From the NCBI RefSeq assembly GCF_964656455.1, contig NC_135726.1, forward strand, positions 28,593,168 through 28,657,167: a stretch of DNA of 64,000 bases. Reading direction: 5' to 3'. The translations under genes were made by a program, and so were the position numbers. The stretch comes from Halichoerus grypus. Lineage: Eukaryota > Chordata > Mammalia > Carnivora > Phocidae. Positions 1 through 10,670 of this stretch are shown in pieces; position 1 is the first letter of the stretch, and each line of letters begins with the position of its first letter. The notes beneath the pieces are model-generated. The model was not told where the DNA came from, searched no databases, and saw only the letters and a program-made list of their open reading frames with translations.

Positions 1-915
1 TGAGAAGTGTAGATGCCCGAATGCGAAAGCCTATTTTTAAACGCCTTAAACCAGAACCCGGCATCTGTTGCTCGAAAAGGTTGAACTCCCGAGTCAGAAA
101 CCAGGATGAGGAGAGAGGGCCAAGGCTCTGGGATCGGAATCCATAATTGGATTATTCAAAACCCAGGAATTTGATTATTCTCTGAAAGAAAACGGAGTAC
201 ATTGTGTCTGTTGTCTCGGTCCTCTCTCGGCACAGATTCATTGATGTTCTGCGTGAGTTCCCCAGAATTAGTTCCAACATTTGTTTTCACTCTTTCCCCT
301 CCCCCCGTTTCAACCCTTGACTTTCGCTCTTCCATAGTTACATTTGTCTGCTTCTTACAGTCCTACTGGGACGGATTTATCATCATTTGCTAACATATCT
401 GTCTCAAAATCTCAGCTTTGATCAGCTTGTATTTTATAACTTACATCTGTTCTACATTTAACCTTTTGTAATGCTGTTTTTCAAAAATATTACCTGATCT
501 AACAAAAGAATTGTACCAGAGCAGGAGCTCCGGAGTGTAGATTTAAACACACATACACACACCAAACATACCTGCCTACATGACCATAGTCTTATTGTTC
601 TTCCACAGTTTCCTTTCCATGAAATATATAAATCCATCATTTCCCTCCAACTCACAACAGGACCTCTGTGGATCCAGGGGCTTCATGCTCCCCGTCTGTT
701 CTTGGCGCATTATCTTGACCCTTCCTGTGCCTAGAGTTCATGCCAGGGCGGGGGCCGTGAGCAGGGTGCTTCTGCTGAGGCCCATGGCTGGGAATGGAGC
801 TGGTCCTCCTCACCTGTTGGTCTGGCCCTCGAGGGTAGCCAGGGAGCTCTGGCTGACCTCAGGGGCGTTGTCTTTGCAGTAGGTTCTGCCTTCCAAGAGG
901 TGAAATTCAATTTCA
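1..915. other. No gene seen; single-copy-like flank
   Basis: I see no coding region, RNA gene or clear repeat here. The part around 720-880 is GC-richer than its surroundings, and short frames there have no recognisable domain. Ancient repeat remnants below visual detection are possible. Confidence 0.5.
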
Positions 916-1052
916 TTTGCTTATTGTATTTTAATAAATTTATTTTTACCAATGAATTATGAAATATTTAAGACATCCCCCAAAATATTTTAAAAAATCA
1001 TATAATGAGCACTCATATACCCACCACCCAGCTTAAGAAATATGATATTACA

Positions 1053-1372
1053 GGAACACCTAGGTGGCTCCATCAGTTATAACAGCGTCTGACTCTTGAT
1101 TTCGGCTCAGGTCATGATCTCAGGGTCATGAGATCGAGCCCCACAGCATGGAGCCCAGCATGGAGCCTGCTTAAGATTCTCTCTCTGCCCTTCTCCACCC
1201 CCACGCCCCAGCTCACTTGTTCTCTCTCTCTCTCTCTTTAAATATATATATATATTTAGATTTGATATATATATATCTCTCTTTAAATATATATATTTAT
1301 ATATATTAATATATATCTTTAAATATATATACACATATATAATATATACACATATGTATACATATATGTGTA
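1053..1372 (+). mobile_element. SINEC (carnivore tRNA-Lys SINE) with long TA tail
   Basis: The head (ACACCTAGGTGGCTCCATCAG, then GACTCTTGATTTCGGCTCAG and GTCATGATCTCAGGGTCATG) carries the split Pol III promoter of the tRNA-Lys-derived carnivore SINE. It is followed by a CT-rich middle. The tail has grown into an AT dinucleotide tract at about 1242-1372. ATATTACA at 1045-1052 and again at 1373-1380 is the likely target-site duplication, which places the TA tract inside the SINE insertion. The insertion lies in an old antisense L1. Confidence 0.85.
1242..1372. repeat. AT-rich (TA)n tract, SINE tail expansion
   Basis: Runs of TATATA broken by TTTAAA blocks extend for about 130 bases. They start where the SINE A-rich tail would be and end at its target-site duplication, so the tract probably arose from that tail. 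It could unwind easily and is likely polymorphic. Confidence 0.8.
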
Positions 1373-1686
1373 ATATTACAAATACAGTAGACCTCCTCCG
1401 TGTCTCTCCTCTCTCTTGCATTACATCCTCCCCACCCTTCCTCAGAGAGAACGGCAGCTCTGAATTGAGGTTGTTCATTTCCAAGTATCTCTTTATAGTT
1501 GAACTACTTATATATGTTCCTCTACATAAGGTTTTTCATATTCTTCTGCCATATGCTTTTTTCATCCATGTTGATATGTATAGTGCTAAGCCCTCATTTT
1601 CATTGCCATAGAATGTTCCATTTGGGGATGAACATTTACATTATTTTCAACTTTCTTGCTATCAAGAGCAATGTTTTATGAAATTT

Positions 1687-1886
1687 CTTTTTTTTTTTTT
1701 TCCTTTTACAGAGGGAGAGAGAGGAGGTGGGGAGAAGGGCAGAGGCAGAGGGAGAGAGAGAATCTTAAGCAGGCTCCACGCCCAGTACAGAGCCCAATGT
1801 GGGGCTCAGTCTCACAACCCTGAGACGGTGACCTGAACCAAAATCAAGAGTCAGATGCGCAACCAACTGAGCCACCCAGGCATGCC
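1687..1886 (-). mobile_element. SINEC, antisense
   Basis: A T-run at 1687 (complement of the tail) is followed by a GA-rich stretch, GCAGGCTCCACGCCC, and then the complement of the tRNA-like head ending CTGAGCCACCCAGGCATGCC. It lies directly before a second antisense SINE. Both interrupt the same old L1. The match to the SINE consensus is moderate, so this copy is older than the one at 21573. Confidence 0.85.
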
Positions 1887-1895
1887 TGAAAATGC

Positions 1896-2148
1896 CTTTT
1901 TTTAAAAAGATTTTATTTATTTATTTATTTATTTGAGAGAGAGAGAGAGAGAGAGAGAGAAGGAGAGTGCGCGTGCACGTGAGTTGGGAGGGGGAGGAGA
2001 GGGAGAAGGAGAGGATCTCAAGCAGACTCCACGCTGAGCGCTGAGCACAGAGCCCCATGTGGGACTGGATCTCACACCCCCGAGATCATGACCTGAGCTG
2101 AAACCAAGAGCTGCTCGCTTAACTGACTGAGCCACCCAGGTGCCCTGC
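1896..2148 (-). mobile_element. SINEC, antisense, with long GA tract
   Basis: The complement of the tail (AAAGATTTTATTTATTTATT) is followed by a (GA)n run at about 1934-1960, then GACTCCACGCTGAGC and the head complement ending TGAGCCACCCAGGTGCCC. CCTGAAAAT at 1885-1893 and at 2149-2157 is a plausible target-site duplication. This element therefore landed at the edge of the neighbouring antisense SINE. Confidence 0.85.
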
Positions 2149-2404
2149 CCTGAAAATTCTTATATGTGTCTCCCAGAGCGCACGTGTGAGACTTTCGCTA
2201 GGGGGCATGCCTGAGGGGGAAGGGGAAACTCACAGGATATGCACTACTCTAGTTTATTGATTATTGCCAACTGTTTCCCGACACAGTGGTGTAATTTTAT
2301 ACTCTCGCCAAGGCTTGGTACTGTCAGATATTTTGCACTGTTGCCAGCTGATGGGAACATAAGGGTATCACATAGCTTGTAGAAACTTGTAGAAAACAAT
2401 ATTG

Positions 2405-2515
2405 CTTATCACAGTGCCTACCTAGCACATATTAATCATTCTATTAATGGTAGGTATTATTCTTATGACTAATCTTGTGATTATCCCCATTTTATAGATG
2501 AGGAATCAGGATCTG
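2405..2515 (+). repeat. MIR 3' part (probable)
   Basis: CACAGTGCCTACCTAGCACA and then ATTATCCCCATTTTATAGATG resemble the ends of MIR or a related tRNA-derived SINE. The copy is short and diverged. Orientation is uncertain because the two halves recall opposite strands of the MIR consensus. Confidence 0.45.
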
Positions 2516-3000
2516 GAAACGTGGTAGCTCTAACAAGATAGATCCAAAGGAGCATAAGCAGTGGAGGTGATTGTGGTGGGAATAACCTGTGATCCAAAAC
2601 TGACCTGTTGGAATCACTACTGTGTGGAAAGACTGTGGCGGGTAGGTTGGGGCTGCCATCTTGAACAATGCTTGCCATCTTCCTAATTACTTTTACACCT
2701 GCTCTGGTTCTAGACTAACACAGGAATGTGAAGATCAAAGATTGGACTCTCTTTTTTGGCTCATGGACTGGGGAGAGGACAGCTGACCATTGGTTCATCT
2801 CTGTGATGGAGAACATACCACCCAGGCAGCCAGGGTCTCCGCATAACCTTACAAAGTACCCCTTTCTATCATCAAGCTAGAAGAAGGCATATTTTGGGGG
2901 ACACATAGGAGTCATCCTGAGGATTGATGATGAAGATGATGAGGAGGAAGAAGAGAAAGACAGAAGAAGTTACGTTTTTGTTTGTTTGTTTTCGCTACCA
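2516..3000. other. No gene seen; purine-rich patch at 2925-2970
   Basis: This is single-copy-like sequence with no recognised gene. A GAT/GAA-rich purine tract lies at about 2925-2970 and is followed by TTTGTTTGTTTG. Apart from this low complexity I see nothing. Confidence 0.5.
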
Positions 3001-3001
3001 C

Positions 3002-3125
3002 GCATTTTGTTCCTTCTATATGCCAAGCACCGTGTGGACATCTTACCTATACTCTCTGTATCTTTAGAGCTCCTGATAACTCCGTTAAGGTGACAGTATC
3101 ATCTCCATTTTACAGTCCCAGGAAG
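3002..3125 (-). repeat. MIR, antisense (probable)
   Basis: TATATGCCAAGCACCGTGTG, CTCCTGATAACTCCG and TCTCCATTTTACAG match the complement of the MIR core in the expected order. The copy is diverged, as expected for this mammal-wide SINE. Confidence 0.65.
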
Positions 3126-4095
3126 ATTGTAAGGAACATAGAAATAAAATAAGCAGACTCAGGGACAGCCTGGTTTGGGGGCAGGAGAGTCAAGACACTC
3201 CAGTGTTTACCTAAGTGTTTCTGTGCCCTAATCCCTCTTCTTTTGTTCAATTGCTAGATTAATTTTCTTCTAAAGAGTTAATCCATGCACTCTGTAAACT
3301 AATCCTGTTTGGTTTCAAACACCCAGGGTTCTAGGACAAAAACAAGTTCTCCATAAACTTGCAGCCTCATTTCTGGGTTTCCTGTCTTCTTTAAGGGCTG
3401 GTCCTTGGGGAGACAGGTGGTGGCTTCAGCTCCGTATCTTAGCGCTTTGGGTTGAAGAAAGGAGACTGGAGGTACGCTGCTACCACTCTGCGGTTGAGAT
3501 AGGGCCGTACACCTTTTTTTCTTTTGACTTCCAGAAGGCATGGGAATGGCTAAGGTCACCAAGCATACCTCTCTTGATGGGGGAGAAATATCTTTTTTTT
3601 TTGTTTGGTTTTGTTGTGCCAAATTCTACCCTTTGAAAAACGCAGAAGCCCATTAAAGATTAAGACTACAAACAAGCTTGAAACACATCTTAACAGCATT
3701 CAGAAAGGTCCCAGGTGTAGGCGGGTCAAAGTGATATCTTGTTCTCCTAAATATTTCAACAGATAGACAAACTTTTGATTGCGCTATCTGTTCAAAAAAT
3801 GACTTTGAACTTTCCGCCAAGCCACCCACTTGGGCTTTCTCAAACCCACAGAGGGCCGGGGGCAGATAAGGGGCCTGAGTGGTCCCGGACGGCTGGGGCC
3901 TTTTATCTCGCCTGGGCTGTGTACACGAGCCGTTTGCTTAGCTTGGCTCTGCTATCCTGAGGACCTTTTAAAAATCCTCCCATTTATTAGGATCTAACAC
4001 CCAATCTGTAAATAAGCCGGGAGAAAATGTAGATTTCAACAGCAGTGGGAGTGTGGTTTACTTTCAGGCAGGCTAGTTTCTCCCTCTTGCTCATT
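3126..4095. other. No gene seen
   Basis: There is no recognisable exon, RNA or repeat. A T-run at about 3592-3602 is minor. The region 3775-3960 has an open frame of 61 codons without recognisable similarity. Confidence 0.5.
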
Positions 4096-4098
4096 ATT

Positions 4099-4190
4099 TC
4101 CCTGGATTTCCTCTTCCCTCCTCTTCCCTCTCTTCATTTCTCCTCCTCTTCCTGCCCTGCCCTTCCCTGCCTCCCTTCTTTTCCTTCAGC
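4099..4190. repeat. Pyrimidine-rich low-complexity tract
   Basis: A stretch made almost only of C and T (CTCTTCC and CTCCTC repeats) lies immediately before a MIR. It is low complexity, with no coding meaning. Confidence 0.75.
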
Positions 4191-4269
4191 CACTTGCAGA
4201 TGACAAAAGAAAAACCGAATCCATGGGCCATATTTTTGATGGATGCTTCTTAAGTTCAGGTACCAAGAA

Positions 4270-4525
4270 AATAGTAAAGCGTGGTCAGAACACAGACTCG
4301 GAACCAGACTGTTTGTGTTGTGTGGGTCTGAGCTGTGTGACCTCAGGCAATCTATGGAACCCCTCTGTGCCTGTTTTCTCATCAGTACAGGGGGGACAAT
4401 ACAGCACTGTCCCAACGAGTCGCTGTGGGGATTAAATGAGTTTTACATACATAAAGGACTTAGGATGGCACGTGGCATGAGGTCTTGGCCAGCACTATGA
4501 TTATTATTGTTTTATTATTATGAAC
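4270..4525 (+). repeat. MIR, near full length
   Basis: In order it shows ACTCGGAACCAGACTG, GAGCTGTGTGACCTCAGGCA, CTCTGTGCCTGTTTTCTCAT, GGGGATTAAATGAG and a final TATTATTATT-type end. This is the sense order of the MIR consensus, including the tRNA-related head and the conserved core. Confidence 0.85.
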
Positions 4526-4529
4526 ATGC

Positions 4530-5625
4530 AGGAGGCTTTGAGGTTGTTTTCGTGGAGTTATCAGTGACTCTGATCAGTGGCCGCAGACAAATACCTCCGT
4601 GACAAGTATGTGAGCCCCTTCCCAGATTGCATTTCCCACAGTCGTGCCTGGCGCCCCTCATCCCCTCAAAGATGGATGGAGGGGAAATGCAGTGAGTATT
4701 ACTGCCCTACACTCGCAAAGGCCAACAGTGTGGCCTGACCAAGCCTCTCCTTCCATACCTCCATCCCCCCAGCATCCAAGGGACGGCAGGGCCTCTGTGG
4801 TGGCAATATTTCAGATGTCGGGATCGAGCTGGTCAAAGCAAGCCCCGTCGGGAGCCTTTGGTGATCAGGGGCTCGTGGCACTGGGAGGAAATGTGGTCGC
4901 CTCCCGGCCATGCCCTGTCCTCAGGAGAGAATGCCTGAACACACCCAGCGAGCCCGGACCTCCAGCAGGAAAGTGGGTCCGGACACCCTCCTCCCTCCGT
5001 TCTGCATGCCCTGGGCCTCCAGAGTCTCCACCAGGCCCAGGGCAGTTTGCACGGATACTGTGGTCTCTCCCACTTGAAGGTCTACGGGACTCTGCTTTCC
5101 ATTCCTCATCTATGGGGCTATGACAGGAAAGCCCGTTCTGATTTCTCAGCCAGGAGAGGCGGCTGACCCGAGATGCCAGGGCGCCCAACAGAAAGCATCT
5201 CCTGCAGACTCTTTGGAGCTCATTCTGCAGGGCCGAGAGCAGCCCTAGAGCTCAAACTGAATCTGAAAAAAAGCAGAGTGCATCCCTCTCTGGTTGTGTA
5301 CAAGCAGAAATTTTGGATATCATTTTTTTTTCCTAAAGGCTCAAGGAGAGTTGCCTTTTTGAAAGGACCTATAGTGAAATGAGAATCTTTTGGAAGGTGA
5401 CTCACAGCACAGATGATCAGAATCATAAGGCTATCTTAAATGAGACCTGCCTTGCTGTGCGCAACAGTCCCCTGCAGCCTCCAAACGGGCTTCATGAGCT
5501 GCAGGCAGAACATGGGACCCGAGGGCCCGCGGAGGACACCTGTCACTGAGGAAAGACAGTCGCTGTCCGCGCAGACTCCCTCCCTCTGGTTATGGCTTGT
5601 GGTGGGGACTGCACTCTGTCCACAC
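4530..5625. other. No gene seen; GC-rich single-copy DNA
   Basis: A frame of 159 codons at 4644-5123 is open. Its translation is rich in Pro, Ser and Gly with no domain, several frames overlap it on both strands, and no splice or promoter context is evident. I treat it as a chance frame in GC-rich DNA. Confidence 0.55.
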
Positions 5626-5629
5626 GAAG

Positions 5630-5885
5630 TCCATTCTCTCCTTTGGTCCTTTGGCCCAACTAGCCTATATTACCCAGACTCCTTTGCAAGACTATATTAC
5701 CCAGACTCCCTTGCAGCTGACTATGGCCACGTGCTTAGTTTTTGCCAATAAAACACGAGCCACGCGATGTGTGTCGCTTCCAGTCCTGGGCTTTCCCACC
5801 TCTGGTGTGCCTCCTCCATGCTCTCTTGCCCCTTGGACTGGCTGGGATCTGGACCAGGCAGAGACTCAGCAGACAGTGACAATGC
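5630..5885 (+). mobile_element. Ancient LTR-like repeat (possible MLT1-class), with a 27-bp tandem duplication
   Basis: The order ATTACCCAGACTCCC, TTGCAGCTGACTATGGCCAC and TTTGCCAATAAAA resembles an old mammalian LTR of the MaLR group in which similar CCCAGACTCCC and GGCCAATG motifs occur. CTATATTACCCAGACTCC is present twice in tandem (5665-5691 and 5692-5718). Family assignment is uncertain. Confidence 0.45.
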
Positions 5886-5892
5886 CCTGGGG

Positions 5893-6065
5893 CAGGGTCA
5901 GCAAACGCCACTCCAAATCCAGTCCACAGAGGGCCAAATCTGGCCATGCCCATCGTTAGAGTACTGCCTCGGCCTGCTCTTGTTCCAGTGTGGCAGAGTC
6001 CAGTCGTTGTAACAGAGACCCTATAACTGGCAAAGCCCAAGACATTTACTGTCTGCCGACCCCTT
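5893..6065 (+). mobile_element. hAT-type MITE (Charlie group)
   Basis: The element starts CAGGGTCAGCAAAC and ends GTCTGCCGACCCCTT, an imperfect terminal inverted repeat. Inside are GAGGGCCAAATCTGGCC and AACAGAGACCCTATAACTGG, both typical of a common mammalian hAT-Charlie non-autonomous element. CCCTGGGG on the left and CCTTAGGG on the right could be a diverged 8-bp target-site duplication. It is non-coding. Confidence 0.75.
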
Positions 6066-6354
6066 CCTTAGGGGATGACGAGGCAACTAGAGAGGAAGCT
6101 GGACGCTGCATGAGCACATGGAGCAGAGCGGGGGTGCTCACGTCAGAACTATTGTGAAGTGTTTGTATCTGTATGTGCTCTGTTCACTCTGCCTCTACAT
6201 TGGTGAGTCTCTGTTATGGCCCCAGAGCCTCAGTGCAAGCTGTGATGATCTCTAGGAATCGCCTCAGAGAGAACCATAAGCACTGGCTCCCATCTTCTCT
6301 TCCCCGGGGCCCCACACGCCATTGGTCATCATGGCTGGAAATCCTACTGGGACA

Positions 6355-6418
6355 CCCCAAGGAAGAGCCTGGCACACAGTAGGCCCTCTATAAATATTTG
6401 TTGAATGAATGATTGAAT
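6355..6418 (+). repeat. L2 3' end
   Basis: AGCCTGGCACACAGTAGGCC followed by AATATTTGTTGAATGAATGA is the well-known 3' terminus of L2 LINEs. Only the terminus is recognisable. Confidence 0.8.
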
Positions 6419-6504
6419 GAGCAGGACAGTAAAAGAAAGAAGTCGAGAGAGAGGAGAAAGAGAACCCACCAGAGTGTTCTTCCCAAAGTAAAGGAGCAGA
6501 TATA

Positions 6505-6700
6505 ACCTGAGTTTTGAATGCAGCAAGACCTAGTTCCTGTGCACACTAGCTGTGTGTCCTTCAGCAAGAGATTTTACCTCTCTGAACCTTATAGAGTTTC
6601 TTGATCCATAAAAAGGGGATGGAAATATTTAACCATGCAGTGTTGCTGTCAGGATTAGAAATAACACAAGTAGAAGGCGTGATGTGGACGCCATGGCCGT
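6505..6700 (+). repeat. MIR
   Basis: CACTAGCTGTGTGTCCTTCA, TTTTACCTCTCTGAACC, ATAAAAAGGGGATGGAA and GCTGTCAGGATTAGA follow the sense order of MIR. The copy is moderately diverged. Confidence 0.75.
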
Positions 6701-7268
6701 GATCGTCTGCCATCATGTGGTTGTTTCTTGGCCATCAGACATGGAGGAAGTGAAAGAAGCAGGTATCACTGAGAGCTTTGGCATCCAAAGCCCACTAGGT
6801 AAATACCACATATAAAAAATGATCTTCCTCTGAGTCACCATATTGCCCTCCAAATCAACTTGCGCCCCCAGGCCTCGAATGATGAGCAAGACAATGCAAC
6901 CGACAGGGCGGCCATATTAACTAGGGACGGATGGCGACAGTTATGTTGCCTACATACGAATGTGATTGCTTTGAGCAGCGGAACTACGGGCTGAAATTCT
7001 GTGACTCTGACAACTTGGTGGGTTCTTGCTTTGCCTCCCAAATGGAGGGAAATTATTGGGTGTCAGAATCAGAATATCCCCCAAGTGAGGGGATAACGAC
7101 AAGTTCATGTAAGTGCTAAGGAGGCGGGGCATCTGTAGCTGGCATGGAGTCAGGTGTGTTGAAGGCACTTTGAGTGACTCAGTGTGTTGATCCAATGAAC
7201 CTCTGCCCTTGCTTGAACACCGATGTGTGCCGGCACTGCGGGGGTCGGGGGTGGGAGGGGTGGGATGA
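6701..7268. other. No gene seen
   Basis: This is single-copy-like DNA. I find no exon, promoter or clear repeat. G-rich stretches around 7235-7262 are low complexity. Confidence 0.5.
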
Positions 7269-7269
7269 C

Positions 7270-7455
7270 TCTGCATTTTTAACCGGCTTATAAGGTTGGT
7301 ACTGATTATTGTCCACTTTCTACAGATGGGGAAGTTGAGATAATAAGAGCGGAAGTTGCTTGATTTGGAGCTCACGCCTGATAATGGCGGGGCCAGGATT
7401 CAAACCCTGGTCTGTAGGACCCAAAGCCTGGTATGAAACACAGCATCTTCTGAGG
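7270..7455 (-). repeat. MIR, antisense
   Basis: TAAGGTTGGTACTGATTATTG, CTACAGATGGGGAAGTTGAG and CCAGGATTCAAACCCTGGTCT are the complement of the MIR core and tRNA-like head, in order. Confidence 0.8.
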
Positions 7456-7459
7456 GCCT

Positions 7460-8288
7460 TCGCTTGTCTATAGACCAAAGCCGCAAATGGTAGGTGATGA
7501 TGGATACACTCACATATTTTTTGAAATTTCATTAGTTGCCTATATTAAAAAACTAGGAGACTTTATATTAAATGCTAGACTTGGAGCTCATCGTGGCCAA
7601 TCAGAAGATCTGGCAACATGGTGTATGAACTGTCCCTCAACAACGATAACTTGGAGTCAAGGAAAGGCTATTCCCTTTGGGAAAGACAAACAAGCTCCAA
7701 CTGGCCACAGTCCCCACCACTCCCTATTGCTCATCCTCTGCCAGCTTCACCCATTTCCTTTCTACCCTGGTCTCTGTGGACACTTGAATTCAAGATCCCT
7801 GCCCTAGCCTCGTAGAGCCCCACCACTTTCAGGAGTACCTGGCGGGAGCCATAAAAATATTGCCTTGGCCTTTGGATTATGGTGAGGCCAGAATTGGTGG
7901 CAGTGGTTGAGTGGGGGCCTGGACTATCGTGTAAGCAGCATTAAGTTGTTCCAACAGGAAGATGTCTTCCTTTGAGGGGGCGCCATCTTCCCCATCCCCT
8001 CAGGGCTCAAGAATCTCCGAAAGCAGCTTGCTATCGTCCTCTTCCCTCTGCCTGAAGCCCTCAGTGGCTTCTATTGGACCCATTTTATTTGTTTTACTTG
8101 ATCTCCAAAGAGCCTAGACTCATTATAGACGGTGGTAAACGCTTCCCTCCCCACAGCTCTATGGGGAGATCAGCTAACTTAATCAATAGAACCAAACTTT
8201 AATTTTTCTTACCTAGCTAAGGCTATATGGTGAGGGTGGAGGGGAAAAGGAAGGCAGGGGGTGGGGGTTGGGGTGGAGTCTTAAAACA
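7460..8288. other. No gene seen
   Basis: There is no recognisable coding or RNA feature. Overlapping short frames around 7487-7815 share one strand but carry no domain. Confidence 0.5.
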
Positions 8289-8289
8289 G

Positions 8290-9170
8290 TATAGTTATGA
8301 TTTCCCTTTGCCTTGAGGAGTAAACGATGTTGCTTCAATTTTGGCTTGAGTTAAACGTGATGCAAACATCGCCGTAAATGGGTCAGGCAGTCAAGAAAGC
8401 CAACAGTTGGCCACATTTGTGCTAACTCTAGTCTTTTTGTTTTTGCCAGAGGAAAAAAAAATTCTAATTTCTATCAGTCTAAATTGAGTTGGGGAGCATT
8501 ATCAGCTGGAAGGACCCTTCTGATTTGACAGGCCCCACTGTATGATGATTAATTACTTCTCAGCTTCATTGGACTTTTCTAATTTCCTTTTGCCACTGGC
8601 TGGAGGCACCGAACGATAAGTACTGCTCTTATTATTTTGTGCAAAGGAAAATGTCTATTACGCGCTGTCGTACAAGCGAGCAGAATAAAAAGACAGCTGA
8701 TCGGGAAACTTGCAAGCTCCTCTATCTTTATTTGGTCTCTCCTGGCCTCCTTTCCTCCCTTGTTCTAAGACAGAGGTGGCCACACACGGTTTCCTGTCAA
8801 AATAAGAAGATAAAATCATAATCTCTATCAGAGCACTTGACATTTTGAAATTTGTATAATGATTTCATGGGATTTAATCCTCCGGCTTGCCACAAATCCT
8901 CCTCCAAATGCAAATGCAACTAAAATATTATACTGAAAAAATGCAAGGCTATTCTTCTTTGTCAGCTGATTTATTTGGCCATAAATTCAACTTGGGGGAT
9001 TGCCTTATTATATATAGTACTGCAATGAGAACAATAAAACCAGTTATCATTGTAATAATAATTATTATTAAAGAACCATAATTGAATTTGGAAAGAGAAC
9101 ATTTTGTCTAAGCGGACCCCACACCTTAAATGATCATGTGTGGGTTTCCAGAAGCATCTTTGTCTTAGCA
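8290..9170. other. Candidate conserved non-coding block 1
   Basis: About 880 bases hold no recognisable transposon and are AT-rich, with homeodomain-type cores (GATTAATTAC near 8550) and long runs of non-repetitive sequence. This texture is typical of mammalian conserved non-coding elements, but conservation itself cannot be seen in one sequence. There is no coding frame of note. Confidence 0.35.
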
Positions 9171-9668
9171 CATGACAGCTTACGTGGCTGATGGGCTGGC
9201 TGTCTTCTTAGGATGATCACAGACGCTGCCAGAAAGGACAATTGAGACTCGGCAGAGGCTGTTTGTTTTCCTGGAGAGGAGAGATATGAAAACGTATAAA
9301 GGATCCCACTTCTGCAGCCCCTTCCGCCTGCTAATCCTTGGGCCCGGGCTGATATTGAGTTCAGGTACTCTCGGGGACGTGTTTACCGAGGCTTACGTGG
9401 GAAAAGCCCCGATGAGCAGTCACGGCTGCGTTTATGTCTCAGGCTGCTGAAGAGGCTGCTCATTGTGCCAGGGGTCTCACTTCAAAGCAGGGGTGGAGGA
9501 GGAGGGCTGTGCTGGGGGCCCAGAGCCATGGGTTCCCGTCCCAGCACAGCACTGGCTTCTGAATTCTGCATCTCTGAGGTTGTGGTCTTGTTTATCCTTG
9601 GAGGGGAGGGATGAGCAGCAGGCTGGGGACTGCTGAAGGAGAAAGAGCATTTAGCCTCTCTTCTTGAT
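9171..9668. other. No gene seen
   Basis: This is single-copy-like sequence with mixed GC content. I recognise no repeat or gene. Confidence 0.5.
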
Positions 9669-9671
9669 AAT

Positions 9672-9885
9672 CATGTTAACTAGTATTTAGTGAGCACCTA
9701 CTACATGCAGGGTCCTGTGCTTTATGTACACTATTCCAGGCAGTCCACGCGGGCCCCTTGAGGTTGGTGCCATTATGAGCCCATTTTGCAGCCAAGAGCA
9801 CTTGGGCCTCACCGTTCAATGTCTCGCCGGGGATCACGCAGCTGGTAAATGACAGAGGCAGCCTTTGACCCCAAGACTGTCCCTC
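9672..9885 (-). repeat. MIR, antisense
   Basis: TTTAGTGAGCACCTACTACA, TATGAGCCCATTTTGCAG and CACGCAGCTGGTAAATGAC are the complement of the MIR consensus in order over about 210 bases. Confidence 0.85.
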
Positions 9886-10044
9886 TCTCAACCTCTCTGT
9901 TCTACTGCCTCCTATGTGTACGTTCACTTTTCCTCTCTTCTAGGAGCCCTGATGATAGTGGTGTGGTGAAGAATACTGGCTGGGTGAACAGGGTTTGTTT
10001 TTTTCAGTCACATACCCCATTCGTTATTTTCTCATTTCCGTCTT

Positions 10045-10335
10045 TATTTGTTCCATAAACATTTATTGAGCCCTTATTATGTGCCATGTGTTGGACTAGG
10101 CTCTAGGGATCCGCAGATGAAATCCCCAGGGCACTTGCTGAGACTAACATCGACAAAGAAATGGCTACACACGAGAACCCAGAGTAAGAAATGCTATAAT
10201 ACAGTTACTAGTGATGAATTTTGTCTGAAGGGAATGAGGAGGTTCGCAAGAGGGGCTGACATTTGACTTGGGCCTGGAAGAACTTGCCAGGCAGACGGAA
10301 CGGTCTGGTGAGGCCAGTCTGAGGGATACTTGGAT
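10045..10335 (-). repeat. L2 3' region, antisense
   Basis: CATAAACATTTATTGAGCCC and TTATTATGTGCCATGTG give the reversed L2 terminus. GGCTGACATTTGACTTGGGC and CTGGAAGAACTTGCCAGGCA match the complement of upstream L2 sequence, so it extends about 290 bases. Confidence 0.8.
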
Positions 10336-10439
10336 GATTGAGAAAACAGAACCTCTGGAAACTAAGGCTGGGAAGATATCAAAGGCCAGACCCTGAGGCA
10401 ACCCAAGGAGTTTGACACTTAGTGAAATCTCTGAAATGG

Positions 10440-10500
10440 ACTCTTTGAGACCTCAGGCAAGACCTTTCCCATCTCTGGGCCTCAGTTTCCCTGTCAATGC
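10440..10500 (+). repeat. MIR fragment
   Basis: CTCAGGCAAGACCTTTCCC followed by TGGGCCTCAGTTTCCCTGTC is the MIR core in sense. It is short but distinctive. Confidence 0.65.
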
Positions 10501-10516
10501 ATGAAGCCCTTAGCCT

Positions 10517-10670
10517 AGACCAGTGACCCATGGGCTGGATGTGGTCCACAGGTGAGTTTCCTTTGGTCTGCATGCTCCTTTCATTAGCAGACAGAGAGCC
10601 GCCATCCAAGAGTTCATATCAAAATCCAGATTTCTAGCTTCTTTTGAAAATAAAGCCACGACAGATGGCA
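10517..10670. mobile_element. Possible hAT-type DNA transposon remnant
   Basis: CAGTGACCCATGGGCTGG and GGTCCACAG recall the start of a hAT-Charlie element that carries a 'gggctggat..ggcccac' motif. The far end is not recognisable. Confidence is low. Confidence 0.3.

Larger units (their letters stand above)
925..2360 (-). mobile_element. Old L1 (L1M/L1ME-like) 3' portion, antisense, broken by SINEs
   Basis: Three separated segments (about 925-1052, 1381-1685 and 2150-2360) read in order as the complement of an old L1 3' region. The first holds the ATACCCACCACCCAGCTTA stretch. The second holds the site where a pattern like CATAGAATGTTCCATT occurs. The third has AACTGTTTCCCGACACAGTGG followed by a CTTGGTACTGTCAG-like stretch. 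The gaps are filled by three carnivore SINEs. The copy is heavily diverged and non-coding. The subfamily cannot be fixed by eye. Confidence 0.75.

Noticed and set aside
4644..5123. 159-codon plus-strand frame in GC-rich DNA
   Set aside because: It has no domain, three other frames overlap it, and it lacks promoter or splice context.
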